Shown here: positions 34,856 to 45,064 of the stretch, in pieces
Position numbering within the stretch: the first letter of the stretch is position 1
How the letters are laid out: every line of letters begins with the position of its first letter
Assembly: GCA_963824085.1 (NCBI GenBank)
Contig: CAWGNT010000024.1
Coordinates: forward strand, 248,001-312,000
Direction: 5' to 3'
Origin: JARRNE01 sp963824085
GTDB lineage: Bacteria; Pseudomonadota; Gammaproteobacteria; Chromatiales; Chromatiaceae
DNA length: 64,000 bases
Notes under the pieces: model-generated
What the model saw: only the letters and a program-made list of their open reading frames with translations
What the model was told of the DNA's origin: nothing
The model's database searches: none
Translations under genes and position numbers: made by a program

Positions 34856-36339
34856 TTAGGACCTTGAGTCTGCCGTCGACGAGATCACTACATCTTGGAG
34901 TGCTGGCCGCTCGTTGGCCTCCATGGTGGAAGTAGGGGAGGCAGCCTCGGCAAGTGGGGGCAGTCTCACCTCGCAGCGCAGGCCACCCTCCTCGCGGTTC
35001 TCGAGATGCACACTTCCGCCGAGAAGGTCGCAGATCCGGCGCGCGATCGAAAGCCCGAGGCCGCTCCCTGTCATCTGCGGCTCGTCGCCCCGTCGAAACC
35101 GCTGAAACATCTCGTCGTGTTGGCCGTCAGGCATGCCTCGGCCGTCGTCGGTGACGATCACGCGGTTGAACAGGCCGCATTTGCGCACAGTAACCTCGAC
35201 CTCGCCGCCCGTCGGGCTGTAGCGAACTGCGTTGTCGATCAAGTTACGCAGGAGAATTCCGATGCAGGTCTTATCGGCGGGCGAAATGGCGTCTTCCGCC
35301 CCATCCACGTGGACATTTACCGCGCGTTCCCGCGCGAGCAGTTCCAGTCCCGTCGCCGTGACGCGCGCAACCTCGAGCAGCCCCACAGGCTCGATTGCGG
35401 GCACTCGGGTCTCGCTGTCGAGGCGCGACAGGGTCAACAGCTGCTCCACTACGTGCCCGGCCGTCCCAACGCCGGCGATGATCTGGTCCAATGCCCGCTG
35501 CCGCTGCGCGTCGTTCGTTGCCCGCTTCGCCACCTGGGCCTGCACGCGCAGCGCCGCCAGAGGGGTTCGTAACTCGTGTGCCGCATTGCCGGTGAACTGC
35601 CGCTCGCTTTCCAGTGCCCGACCGAGGCGCGCGAGGAGGGAGTTGAGGGCCGCCACGAGGGGCTCCACCTCGACGGGGACCGCCATGTCGGATAACGGCC
35701 GCAGGTCCTGCGGGTCGCGTTTCTTGACCTCTCCCACCAGGGCCAGCAAGGGGGTTAGCCCCTTGCTGATGGCGAGCCACATCACGAGTAGCAGCAACGG
35801 GACCGCGAGCAGGGTTGGGAAGAGCAGGTTCTCAATGAGATGCCAGGCGAGCTCTTCGCGCAGGGCATGATGCTCGCCGGCGTAAAGGACCATGTGATGC
35901 TTGGCGTCGCCGACGCCGAACACGCGCCAACGTACGCCGTCGATGAGACCGTCGGAGAAACCCGCAACACCCTGGGCAAGCGCGTCGTCGGGTGCGTCTG
36001 CAGACTTCAGGAGGAAGGAACCGTCGCGGTCGAGCAGCTGGAACGCCATCAACCGCTCGTACTTGCCCGCGTCAGCCCCGAAGAGCTCTGTGATTGCGTG
36101 CACCCGCGGCAAGTATTTGGGGGCGAGAGTGGGGAGCAGCTCAGCCAGCCGGTCCAGCTCGCCGCGTTCCGCGCTGGCGGCGGCCAACCCAAGAGCACCC
36201 GCGCCGATTGAGCTAGGTGCGCGTCGTAAAGCTCGTCGACCTCTTGCAGAGCGCGCGCGTAGAAAAGGGCATTAATTGGCACCCACGCGAGGAGGGTGGC
36301 CCCCGCGAACAACAGCATCAGGCGCCACTTGAGCGACAT
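34856..36339 (-). pseudogene. QseC/PmrB-type sensor histidine kinase, one frameshift
   Basis: The N-terminal frame (36339, MSLKWRLMLLFAGATLLAWV) breaks near 36187 by one missing base in a G-rich run; the main frame continues to 34856, for about 494 aa in all. Two transmembrane helices flank a periplasmic sensor of about 130 residues (second helix LLFPTLLAVPLLLLVMWLA). HAMP-like linker, H-box AAHELRTPLAALR, N-box NLIDNAVRYSPTGG, G1 DDGRGMP and G2 GSGLGLSIARRI are intact. It follows the response regulator gene after 12 bp. Signal unknown. Confidence 0.88.
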
Positions 36340-36351
36340 TCGGGTGTCGTG

Positions 36352-37005
36352 TCAGTCCAACCGGTAGCCCACGCCTCGAACCGTCTTCAAGGACGCAGCG
36401 GCGACTTTCTTCCTGAGATTATGGATATGCACCTCAAGCACGTTGCTCCCGATGTCGTCGTCCCAGCCGTAGAGCGACCCCATGAGCCGGTTGCGCGGAA
36501 CGACCTTGCCAGCATTCTCTAACAGTGCCTGCAGGATGGCATATTCTTTCGGGGAAAGGGCCACCGGCCGACCGTGGAGTGTGACGGAGCGTGCGGACGT
36601 GTCGACCTCGATCGCCCCGTGCTGGAGTTTGGAAGACGCGCTGCCCACCGACCGCCGGCGAAGCGCCCTCAGTCGGGCGCACAACTCGTCGAGATCGAAC
36701 GGCTTGGAGACGTAGTCATCGGCGCCAGCGTCCAGCGCCGTCACGCGGTCCGCGACGCCGTCCGTGGCGGTGAGGATGAGCACCGGAACGGAATTGTCCC
36801 GGGCCCGCAGCCAGCGCAGGACCTCGATGCCCGGCTTCTTCGGCAAGCCGAGGTCGAGCACCACCACGTCGAATTCCTCCATCTCAAGTGCCGCCTGGGC
36901 CGCTAGCCCGTCGCGTACCCAGTCCGCCGCCCAGCCCACCTGCTCCAGGCCGACCTTGAGACCGTCGCCCAGGAGCCCGTCGTCCTCGATCAATAGTACG
37001 CGCAT
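36352..37005 (-). CDS. OmpR/PhoB-family response regulator (QseB/PmrA type)
   Basis: 217 aa. Receiver domain: acidic pocket IEDDGLLGDGL, phosphoacceptor Asp in VVVLDLGLPKKPG, conserved Thr in LTATDG and Lys in SKPFDLDE. Winged-helix DNA-binding domain ends NVLEVHIHNLRKKV..VRGVGYRL. Length and motifs match QseB/PmrA/BasR. These regulators recognise CTTAA-N5-CTTAA repeats; two perfect CTTAAG-N5-CTTAAG boxes flank this two-gene unit, each in front of a multihaem cytochrome gene. Confidence 0.92.
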   Translation of the reverse strand: MRVLLIEDDGLLGDGLKVGLEQVGWAADWVRDGLAAQAALEMEEFDVVVLDLGLPKKPGIEVLRWLRARDNSVPVLILTATDGVADRVTALDAGADDYVSKPFDLDELCARLRALRRRSVGSASSKLQHGAIEVDTSARSVTLHGRPVALSPKEYAILQALLENAGKVVPRNRLMGSLYGWDDDIGSNVLEVHIHNLRKKVAAASLKTVRGVGYRLD

Positions 37006-37360
37006 AGCTGCCGCTCACACCCCGCCGCGGGCAGGCAATTCCTGAGCGGCCCACAGCCTGCGAACTTTACCGCATATCCGTCCTCCGATGGGAAGCGACG
37101 CGGGCGGGATGGCCGATTGTCGCCTAGCGGTGACACGCCATGTTGGAGGGGGGCGCGCGCCCTAAGTTCCCGATGGCTCAACAAAAAAGCGATTCCTCCT
37201 GATAGTGCCGGGATTGCTGGCTTGTTCATCGTTGCTAGACCTCATATGCGTCCACCGAAGTACCCCAACCGCACATCGCTCTCTGCATGAGTCGGGCCAA
37301 TCTGGGGGTGGTCGTCCTGGTCGGTGGGCGGCGAGCGCCCAGCGGTACACATACGGTTGT
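37006..37360. other. Divergent intergenic region between regulator and cytochrome
   Basis: 355 bp upstream of the response regulator gene; no further gene seen. The box at 37361-37377 may also serve the regulator gene. Confidence 0.4.
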
Positions 37361-37393
37361 CTTAAGGATTTCTTAAGCTTCGATACCTACACT
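37361..37393 (+). promoter_or_regulatory. QseB/PmrA-type box and -10 of the giant cytochrome gene
   Basis: CTTAAG-GATTT-CTTAAG at 37361-37377, a 10-base gap, then TACACT at 37388-37393. Identical in box sequence and spacing to the inverted element at 34541-34573, and the flanks are also alike (TTCG after the box, CCTACACTCC around the -10). Confidence 0.8.
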
Positions 37394-37530
37394 CCGACTC
37401 TGGCTTCGTGTCTGGGTGTCCCTGCAGGAGGCCAGAGAGAGACTCGGGACGCGTTCGAAAGATGATGCGCCGCACAACTCGCGGGAAAGATGGGGGAGCG
37501 GCACCACTGTGTTTCTGGAGGAGATTAACG

Positions 37531-40500
37531 ATGAGATCCACCGGCACGACGCCGTGTGTGCGCGCCTGTCGCATGCGCGGTCTCTTAAGTACCGCCCTGA
37601 TCGGCCTGGCGGCGTTGTCGCTGCCGGCCGGACAAGCATTGGCTGCAAAGCCGGACAACCCCGGCGGAGGACCGAAAAACACGGGTGGAGGGGGCTTCAC
37701 CTGCTCCATCGCTGGTCCGGTTTCAGTGACGGCGGGAACCGAGGCGACCTTCACGGGCACGTTGAGCGGCGGTAAGTCGCCCTATACGGTAACTGGACCT
37801 TCCCGGATGCGACGCCCGGCACCGCAAATACCAATCCGGCAACGACGACGTTCACCGCGGCAGGCTCCAAGACCGTCACACTGAATGCCAGCGACACTCC
37901 AAACGGCAACGGAAAGCCCAAGACCTGCAGTACGAGTCTGACGGTGACCGTTGGAGCCAATCCGCCCACTGCGCGCGGCGACACCTATGGCACGCCCTTC
38001 GGCAAGGAGCTCGCCATTACGGCCTCCAGCGTCTCCGGCGTCCTGTACAACGACTTCTACACGGACCCGGAGACAGGTAAGCCGGTGTTCAACTCCGGCC
38101 TCACGGCGGAGAAAGTCTCCGATACGAGCCACGGCAGCCTGAGCTTCAACTCGGACGGCTCCTTCACTTACGAGCCGGACGGCACTCTCAAGGACAACGG
38201 CGACGACAGCTTCACCTACCAAGCCAAAGACGCCAACGGCAACCTGTCGAATGTTGCCAAGGTGAATATCCACATCCAGTCGGACCAGCCCGACTTCAAG
38301 ATCATGATGAACTACGAGCTAGGGATGCACTGCACCGGCTTCGAGTTCTCGTACTGCTGCATCCTGCCGCCGTACAACTCCATCGTGGCGCAGGTGGTGA
38401 AGCCCCAGCAGCCAGGGAGCTTGGTCTCCAATGCGGACTACCCCCGCCTGCTCGAGGCGGACCCGACCAACGGACTGGACGGCCTTGGCCGCGAGACCGT
38501 CCTGCGCGATTACGACAGCGCCGGCAACTTTAAGAAGTATGTTCTGGAGTACTACCACGACGCGATGCCGCGGCGCGAAGGCAATATGCCCGGCTCGTTC
38601 AACACCACCGAAGGTAAGGACACCCTCATCAGCGCTGCCGAGGGAAACTCTCTGCTTTACTTCAGCACCCCGTTCGACTCCGCATGCACCAATCCTGGCC
38701 ACGGGCCGCAAAGGACAGCGACTGCGACACGTAACCCGAGCTTCCCCGTCGGAGGCCTGGTCACCGCGACCTCGGACGGCATCCCGAACGTGGTCCAGGG
38801 CAACGGAAGCTTCGCCGATCCGACGGACAACTTTGCCAACGGCTGGCTGAACCACTTCTACATTTACGAGAACGCGGAGGGCAACCCAAATCTGGAAGGC
38901 GAGAACGCGAGCGGCGGCAGCTTGGAGGTGAACAAGATCCGCCTCGGCGTGACCGGCATGGTGGCCTATCCGCACGACTGCGGTCCGTCGCTGCAGCCCC
39001 TGGGACCGGTCACTAAGGTCGACCCACTTGACCCGAGCGACACGACGACCAAAGCCAACGACTGCGGCGGCGCTTCCAACGGCAACGTTCTGACCTTCTC
39101 CGGGAGCACCGGCACCATCGTGTACACCCAGTCGAACGTGCTGGAGAACGTCCCCATTACGCTGACGTCGCCGCGCATCTGGGAGGCGCTGGGTCTGCCG
39201 CTGACCCCGTTCGAGGATAGCATCAACTTCTTCGCCGAGCCGGGGGCAGTGGACGAGGACACCATCCGCCCGTTCGTTGCGATGAAGACGAAGCTGCACT
39301 ATTACGACGACTGACAGCCCGGCAACATGGGCGGGGTGGTGACGGGAACAACGGACAGCCGGTTATCGGCTTCGGCTCGGCGCCCATCGATATCCCGAAC
39401 TGCGAGCGCTGCCATTCGGTGCCCGCTTTCAATCCGAACACCGGAGAGCCGAACGTCAACGCGCCGAACTATGTGCGCCGGCAGTCCGGGCCGGATCCCT
39501 TCGTTGGTTACGGCGGCGAGTCCCTGGAGTATCTCACCGAGCTGGAGATCAACTACTGGAAGTCGGTGTACCCGAGCTTGCAAACTGGCACGGACTGGTA
39601 CGCCCGGCTTAAGGGCGCGGCCGTCAACATGATCAGCATGCACGACTACGACGTGGGTACCGACTTCTCTGTCAACTACCCGTCGAACACCAACCTGCTG
39701 CCGGGCCAGCCACCGAGCAGGCCGCAATCCCGCAGAATACCCGCTTTGGGCATCAGTCGGTGATCTGCCAGCGGTGTCACGGGGACAACGTGATCGCGGC
39801 GCTCAAGTCTGCGGTGAGCGGAATCCGCCCGATCTCCGAGACGATCCACGACACCCACATGAACACGAGCGCCGGTGGGCCCATCATGTTCAGCGACAGC
39901 CTCGGGCGCTTCGGCGGTTGCCAGGGCTGTCATCCGGCGCACCGCTCCGACGGCGTGATGGACAAGTATCCCATCACCGGAGGCGATGACTTCCAAGGCG
40001 GCGACAACGCCAATGCCGACGGCGACAACCGTCTGGGCAAGGGCGGCTGCTTCGTCGGCCGCGACGTGCACTCCAACCCTTTGAAGGACTTGGAGCTGCA
40101 TGGGGGCAACGCGCCCGTCAACGGCCAGAACATCCACCTGAACGCGGTGGGTCAATGGCTGTCGCAGAACGTGTTCCGGAATCAGGCGGGGCGCGCTGGC
40201 AGCGACGCCGACGTGCGCGGCATCTGGTGTACGAACTGCCACACCCAGCTCAGCCAAGAGATCTGGCGCAACGAGGACTGCAACGACCTGATCCATTCGG
40301 ATCCGACGAAAACGTCATCGCCGGACTGCTTGGTCAATCCGCGGGCCGCGCCCAATTTGACCGCCCTCGCCGGCATGGTCGGGATGAGTCACCAGACGCT
40401 GCTCGACTACATCGATCCGAAGAACCCGCAGTTGCAGGACCCCGCGATCGCTGCGGCCGGCTACGGGGTGACGACGGACCAGACGCATGCGCCTTGGAAT

Positions 40501-41538
40501 CCGGGGACGCAGTACAGTCCTGATATCCCGGATGCGAACATCGCAACCATCGAGGTGGACGCGAGCGGCAATCCCGTGCTGACGCCCGATGGGGACTCGC
40601 CGCCGGACTTCAGCGTCAACATCCTCTCGTTCTGCACGACCACTGATTGCGTGAACCTGATCAACGCAAACAAGGGCGACCAGAGCAAGTGGCGGTATCC
40701 GGCCAATAACTTCATCAACACTGCGAACAAGGCCGTGGCGGTGCCGTTCAGTGCGGCAGCGGCCGGTCGCGACCACTGGCTGGCGGCAGGCGAGCCCCAC
40801 TGCGCGGACTGCCATATGGCGCCCTATACCGAACCGAGCGGCAACTTCGACTTCTTCGTGCCGTTTAACTACCCGGCGAAGGCGAGCCTGATGCGCTACT
40901 CGTTCGGTCACCAGGGGATCAGCTGCCAGGGGTGCCACGAGTCGATCCACGGGCTGTACCCGGTGGGGGCGGCGATCGATAACACGACCTATGCCCAGGC
41001 CGCCGCGCTGAACGGGGACGGCTCCCATGGCCCGCTGAAGTGCGGAACCTGCCACCAGACGTCCAGCGACAACGGCGAACCGACCTGGATAACCGACGGG
41101 GGCGGTTGGGGAAGTCAGTACGTCGGGAACTTCGAAGCAGCCGTCGGGTTCGCGCATGAGTACACGGCGGACGCCAACGTCCTCAAGACGACCTGCCGCA
41201 ACTGCCATGGCGACTTCAAGGGGGAGATAGGCGCAGCGGACTATGCCTACCTGAGCCACGCCTATTCGACGGACGACAACCCGACCGCGCGGACATCGCG
41301 TTTGATGATGGACAACGCGGAGATTACGCAGTTGGGCCATGTTCTGGGGGCCTCTGCCGGTCCGGAGCGTAACAGCCTATGCTCCACCTGCCATGAGGGC
41401 GGGGCCAACCATCTCACCGACGGCACGGTCGAATGCGACAGCACCGTTTGGAAGCAGCACCTGACTCAGGGCCGTGTCGCGGAATCAGTCTGGGAAGATG
41501 TCTCCAACGCCACGACCGGCAGCCTGTGCGGCTGGTAA
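37531..41538 (+). pseudogene. Giant secreted nonahaem cytochrome with PKD/Ig domains, three frameshifts
   Basis: One gene of about 1,336 codons, broken into open segments 37531-37795, 37795-39314, 39344-39710 and 39710-41538 by single missing bases near 37793, 39344 and 39708; a TGA at 39312 is also in frame. SD GGAGGAG precedes the ATG. Signal peptide (ALIGLAALSLPAGQALA), a PKD-like domain, a cadherin/Ig-like domain (GSLSFNSDGSFTYEPDGTL), then an uncharacterised module (NYELGMHCTGFEFSYCC) and nine CXXCH motifs: CERCH, CQRCH, CQGCH, CTNCH, CADCH, CQGCH, CGTCH, CRNCH, CSTCH. Each frameshift joins sequence that continues the same domain, so the ancestral protein was a single chain. Confidence 0.85.
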
Positions 41539-41554
41539 TCTAAGGACATGGACC

Positions 41555-41627
41555 CGCCCCGGAAACGGGGCGAGCTCTTAGGGGTTTGGCATTTTTCTGG
41601 GGGAAGCTCGCTTCCCCTTTCTTTTTT
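41555..41627 (+). terminator. Hairpin pair and rho-independent terminator
   Basis: CGCCCCG-GAAA-CGGGGCG hairpin at 41555-41572, then a perfect 8-bp stem GGGGAAGC-TC-GCTTCCCC at 41600-41617 followed by TTTCTTTTTT. Ends the giant cytochrome transcript. Confidence 0.88.
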
Positions 41628-41693
41628 CGGATCCCGGCCGAGCCGACGAATTGACTGGTTGCCGGGCGCCGATTCGATATCCTGGAAGCTGTA

Positions 41694-43208
41694 ATGAACC
41701 CAACGCATTTCTTTTCGCTTGCTACTGCCGTGACTCTCATCGCGACCCCAGTGGCTTACCCGCCGCCCGCCGCTGGCCACGAGGCGGCCGCCGAACCTGC
41801 AACGGTTGCCGAAGCCGGTCCCCCAGGCGCGGAGGTCATCGCCCGAGTGGGGGATCAGCCCATCACCTGGGGCGAAGTCAACACCATGCTCAACAGCTCG
41901 GCGGTGGTCGGCGTTTCGATCCCGGCCGTCGGCACGCCGGAGCGGGACAAGGCGCTGATTTTGCTCCTCGACAAGTTTGTCAGCGCCGATTTGCTGTACC
42001 TGGACGCTCTGAAACGAGGTGTGGATAAGGACGCGGCCTACCAGCGGGACATAGAGCGTTTTGAGAATGCAATGCTTGGGGATCTCTACCGCAGGCGAGA
42101 GATGATCGGTGACGTCCAGGTGACCAAGCAGGAGGTGGAGGACTACTTCAACAAGAGCAAGAAGGATGGCGCGGAGCTGACGGATAATGTGCGGTATGCC
42201 ATCGAGGCCGCGATTCGGCGGGAGAAGACGAAGCAGCGTCTCGCGGACGCCGCCCAGCACCTCCGGGACGGGATAAAGGTGGTGGTCTACGAGAAGAATT
42301 TTGACACTGCGGGCGACGCGAAGCGCCCCGACAGCACCGTCGTGGCCGAGATTGATGGCAAGGCGGTGACCTGGGGCGAGGTAAAGAAAAGGGTCATCGG
42401 TGCAGGCAAAGGAGCGGTAAAGCTGGACCCGCTAGCCATGGAGGACGACGCCCGCGTCAAGGAGCTGCAGGGGGAGATTGACGTTCGCATCACCGCACAG
42501 AAGGCGCGGGCAGCTGGTCTGGATCAGGACCGGATCTACCAAGCTCGAGTCCGCGAGTATCGAAAGAGCCGCCTCATTACCTTGTACAGAGCGAGACTAA
42601 TCGCCCGCATGGAACCGAGCAAAGAGGAGCTCAAGGCCTACTACGAGGCGAACAAGGCGCGCTTCGTGGAGCCGGCGGCGCGGAAGGTGCAGATGGTGGT
42701 CGTGAAGACGGAGAAAGAGGCGGAGGATTTGAAGAAGAAGATCCAGGCGGGACAGATGACCATGTATCAAGCGGTGGAGAAATATTCCATCGCTCCCAAC
42801 GCGAAGAAGGATCTGGGGGAGGTCGGCTGGGTGAACCAAGGGGCGACGTTCCCGGCCCTGGACAAGGTCATTTTCGGTCTGGGTCCGGGCGAGGTTGGCG
42901 GGCCGGTGCACATCGCCGCAGGCTGGGAGCTGGTTACCGTGCAGGATGCGGCGGAGGCCAAGTACGACGACTTCGACGATGCGACCACGCAGGCGGTCGT
43001 GCGGCGGGAGTACCTCAACGACAAGCTCAACGCGTATTCGGTAAACCTGCGAAAGAACGAGTTCCCGGTGGTGGTATACGAAGACGTTATCGTGCGACTC
43101 TCCCAGCGCGAGGCGGACGCGGTGGCGAAGCTGGCGGAAAAGGCCAGGCAGCCTGGGTCGGTCACGCAGCAGCGGCTCAAAGAGCTTGGGGAGCAGATGA
43201 AGCCGTAA
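41694..43208 (+). CDS. PPIC-type peptidyl-prolyl isomerase, exported
   Basis: 504 aa. Short N-terminal signal (MNPTHFFSLATAVTLIATPV). A SurA/PrsA-like N-terminal chaperone region contains two related segments, GDQPITWGEVNTMLN (about residue 52) and DGKAVTWGEVKKRVI (about 220), which look like an internal duplication. The parvulin domain lies at about residues 330-425 (AVEKYSIAPNAKKDLGEVGW, FGLGPGEVGGPVHIAAGWEL). Sits directly after the giant cytochrome; PPIases neighbour large secreted multihaem cytochromes in some Geobacter loci (from memory), so a role in folding these proteins is inferred. Confidence 0.85.
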   Translation: MNPTHFFSLATAVTLIATPVAYPPPAAGHEAAAEPATVAEAGPPGAEVIARVGDQPITWGEVNTMLNSSAVVGVSIPAVGTPERDKALILLLDKFVSADLLYLDALKRGVDKDAAYQRDIERFENAMLGDLYRRREMIGDVQVTKQEVEDYFNKSKKDGAELTDNVRYAIEAAIRREKTKQRLADAAQHLRDGIKVVVYEKNFDTAGDAKRPDSTVVAEIDGKAVTWGEVKKRVIGAGKGAVKLDPLAMEDDARVKELQGEIDVRITAQKARAAGLDQDRIYQARVREYRKSRLITLYRARLIARMEPSKEELKAYYEANKARFVEPAARKVQMVVVKTEKEAEDLKKKIQAGQMTMYQAVEKYSIAPNAKKDLGEVGWVNQGATFPALDKVIFGLGPGEVGGPVHIAAGWELVTVQDAAEAKYDDFDDATTQAVVRREYLNDKLNAYSVNLRKNEFPVVVYEDVIVRLSQREADAVAKLAEKARQPGSVTQQRLKELGEQMKP

Positions 43209-43482
43209 CCGTCGGATGGGGCATTCGCTGTTGTGGCCAGTGCCCCGCCTGAAGCCGATCCTGGGCGCTGTCCAGTGGCCGACAGGGAGTGTTTTGTGCG
43301 AGCAGCCTCTGTTCGCTATATCGTCGGTTTCCGACGCGTCGCGACAGGAGCTGGCCTCAACTTGTTGCCTTAAGCATCCTTCCGGCCGCAGTGCACGCAG
43401 CTGACGAGAGCGGACGTATAGCCGCGATCAGCTTCCGCCCATCACAGGCCGGTTCTAATGGTTGTCTCAGATATCTCCGATC

Positions 43483-43908
43483 ATGACGTACGCGCATCAT
43501 AACAACGCCGATCATTGCTGGTCGCCGGGTTCGACAAAGGTTCGCCAAGCAGTGCTCGGGCTTGCACTTGGCCTGCTTCAAGTTTTCGGACAAGCCCACG
43601 CCGTGGAGAAAGGGACCTTTCAGCCGCCTGACCTCAGCAAGTTTCTTCTAATCAACGCCGAAGACGGCGACGGCGATGGCGACGGGGTCAAAGAGACCCA
43701 CATCGTTCACTACCAAAACATCGCCGGCGACAAGCTGTTCAGCATGACAACCAAAGGGAGGCTATGGGCTTGGAGCATGAAGACTCCGGGCGAAGCTTCC
43801 CGCGACAGTGCATGGAACTATGTCATTCGGGACAGCAACTGCGACGGCACCTTCGATGAGAAGTACCGCCTGGATGAAGAGTTTCACGTGCCGGACTGCC
43901 TGAAATAG
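43483..43908 (+). CDS. Exported EF-hand-like protein, paralogue 1
   Basis: 141 aa. Long N-region, hydrophobic core (AVLGLALGLLQVFGQAHA) and probable cleavage after AHA. The mature part has two acidic Ca-binding-like loops: INAEDGDGDGDGVKETHI and DSNCDGTFDEKY, and ends HVPDCLK. A paralogue with the same order lies at 49669-50076. The ATG at 43483 is preferred over a TTG at 43462. Unknown function; two conserved cysteines could form a disulfide. Confidence 0.7.
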   Translation: MTYAHHNNADHCWSPGSTKVRQAVLGLALGLLQVFGQAHAVEKGTFQPPDLSKFLLINAEDGDGDGDGVKETHIVHYQNIAGDKLFSMTTKGRLWAWSMKTPGEASRDSAWNYVIRDSNCDGTFDEKYRLDEEFHVPDCLK

Positions 43909-45064
43909 CGGGTGTCGCGTCGCCGCATTGCTACCCACACAACTAGAGAGCGATTTCCGGCGGTCCTGGACGCAAGGCTGATCTGTCTGCCGGGGCTGGC
44001 GCGACCGAAGCAAAGACAGTGACGTTTATTCGCCTGACCTTGAAGTTCTGCCTTGCCGCTGGGTGGCCTTAGTCTCTGGAATTGCCGTCCGGATGACGCT
44101 CGGCAGTTCAATGAACTGGAACCGCGATCTGGGTCTTGACCTGCCGAGATCCTTTTCGATGGTGAGTTGCCACAAGAGTGAGATCTACCATTGGATGCGA
44201 ACCGGTCGCGCGGCGACCTTATAGGGTTGTTTCGTGACGCTGCGGATTCTCGAGAAGTCGCCGCCATCCGTCATGGGCCAGACGACAGGACCTGCGTCGC
44301 GGGATTAGCAAATTCCCTTGTTCTCAGGGTTGTTTCGATTTTTCTGCTATAACAAATTTCTATTGGTTTGACGCAGCTTTATCATTTACAAAGGGTTTGG
44401 TCGGAAATGGGTGGGATGGCTCACTACCCGAGGGACATGGCTCAGGATGCGGCGGATGACGAATCCGCTGGACAAGAAAGTCGCCGGACATAACAAAGAC
44501 TAGATTCGAGCGACGCGCCTCATTTCTCTAACAAAAGAGGGCCCTCCGCGTGCGAAGGTTCTCGTTGTCCACGGGGCAAGGTCCTGCAGTGGGCTTTGTC
44601 GCCAACATGAGGAGGAGCACCCGTGATATGTCCAACCTGCTACCCGACACGTCTTCCTTTTGACGTGCTGCTGATCAGGTATCCCCACACTGGTAATTCG
44701 CTGGCAGCGAGCTGCAGCCGGACCAGCCCGGCCCGGTAGTGCACTGTCAGCCACCTGTGCCTTATTGAGCCCGGCGGACCCTAGACCGTGCGAAGCGCGG
44801 AGCCCCTCCCATCGTTGATGGGTATGCGTCGCTTGCGTGAATCGCCGCGGCGGCAGCTGACGGCGGTTCGGTGCAGAAAGAGGCCCTTCGCGCACTGTAT
44901 CGAAGCCTCTTTCAATACGGGCGGCGTTGACCGCCTTCCGCGAAGCAGGTCGCCCGGGTGAAGGAGCCACAGAGGCTTGGGGAGCCGTCGCCCCGGCAAT
45001 GCTTAGGCCCTCTCCTCAATCGGGCACGATGCTAATCGGCACTTGTGCCGGAGGACAACTTTCG
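43909..45064. other. 1.1-kb intergenic stretch
   Basis: No convincing protein gene. An AT-rich patch about 44335-44395 (GCTATAACAAATTTC...TTTATCATTTACAAAG) could hold a promoter for an unannotated transcript or for the beta-propeller gene downstream. No tRNA or riboswitch fold was recognised. Confidence 0.4.

Noticed and set aside
39309..39350. In-frame TGA in the giant cytochrome as selenocysteine
   Set aside because: A frameshift follows within 12 codons and there is no sign of a SECIS element; an error or mutation is simpler.
43369..43385. Third CTTAAG box upstream of EF-hand paralogue 1
   Set aside because: Only one half-site (CTTAAG at 43369); the second (CTTCCG) is degenerate and no -10 at the right spacing is seen.
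44500..44970. 156-codon reverse frame in the 1.1-kb gap before the propeller gene
   Set aside because: Arg/Pro-rich low-quality translation, no ribosome-binding site and no recognisable motif.
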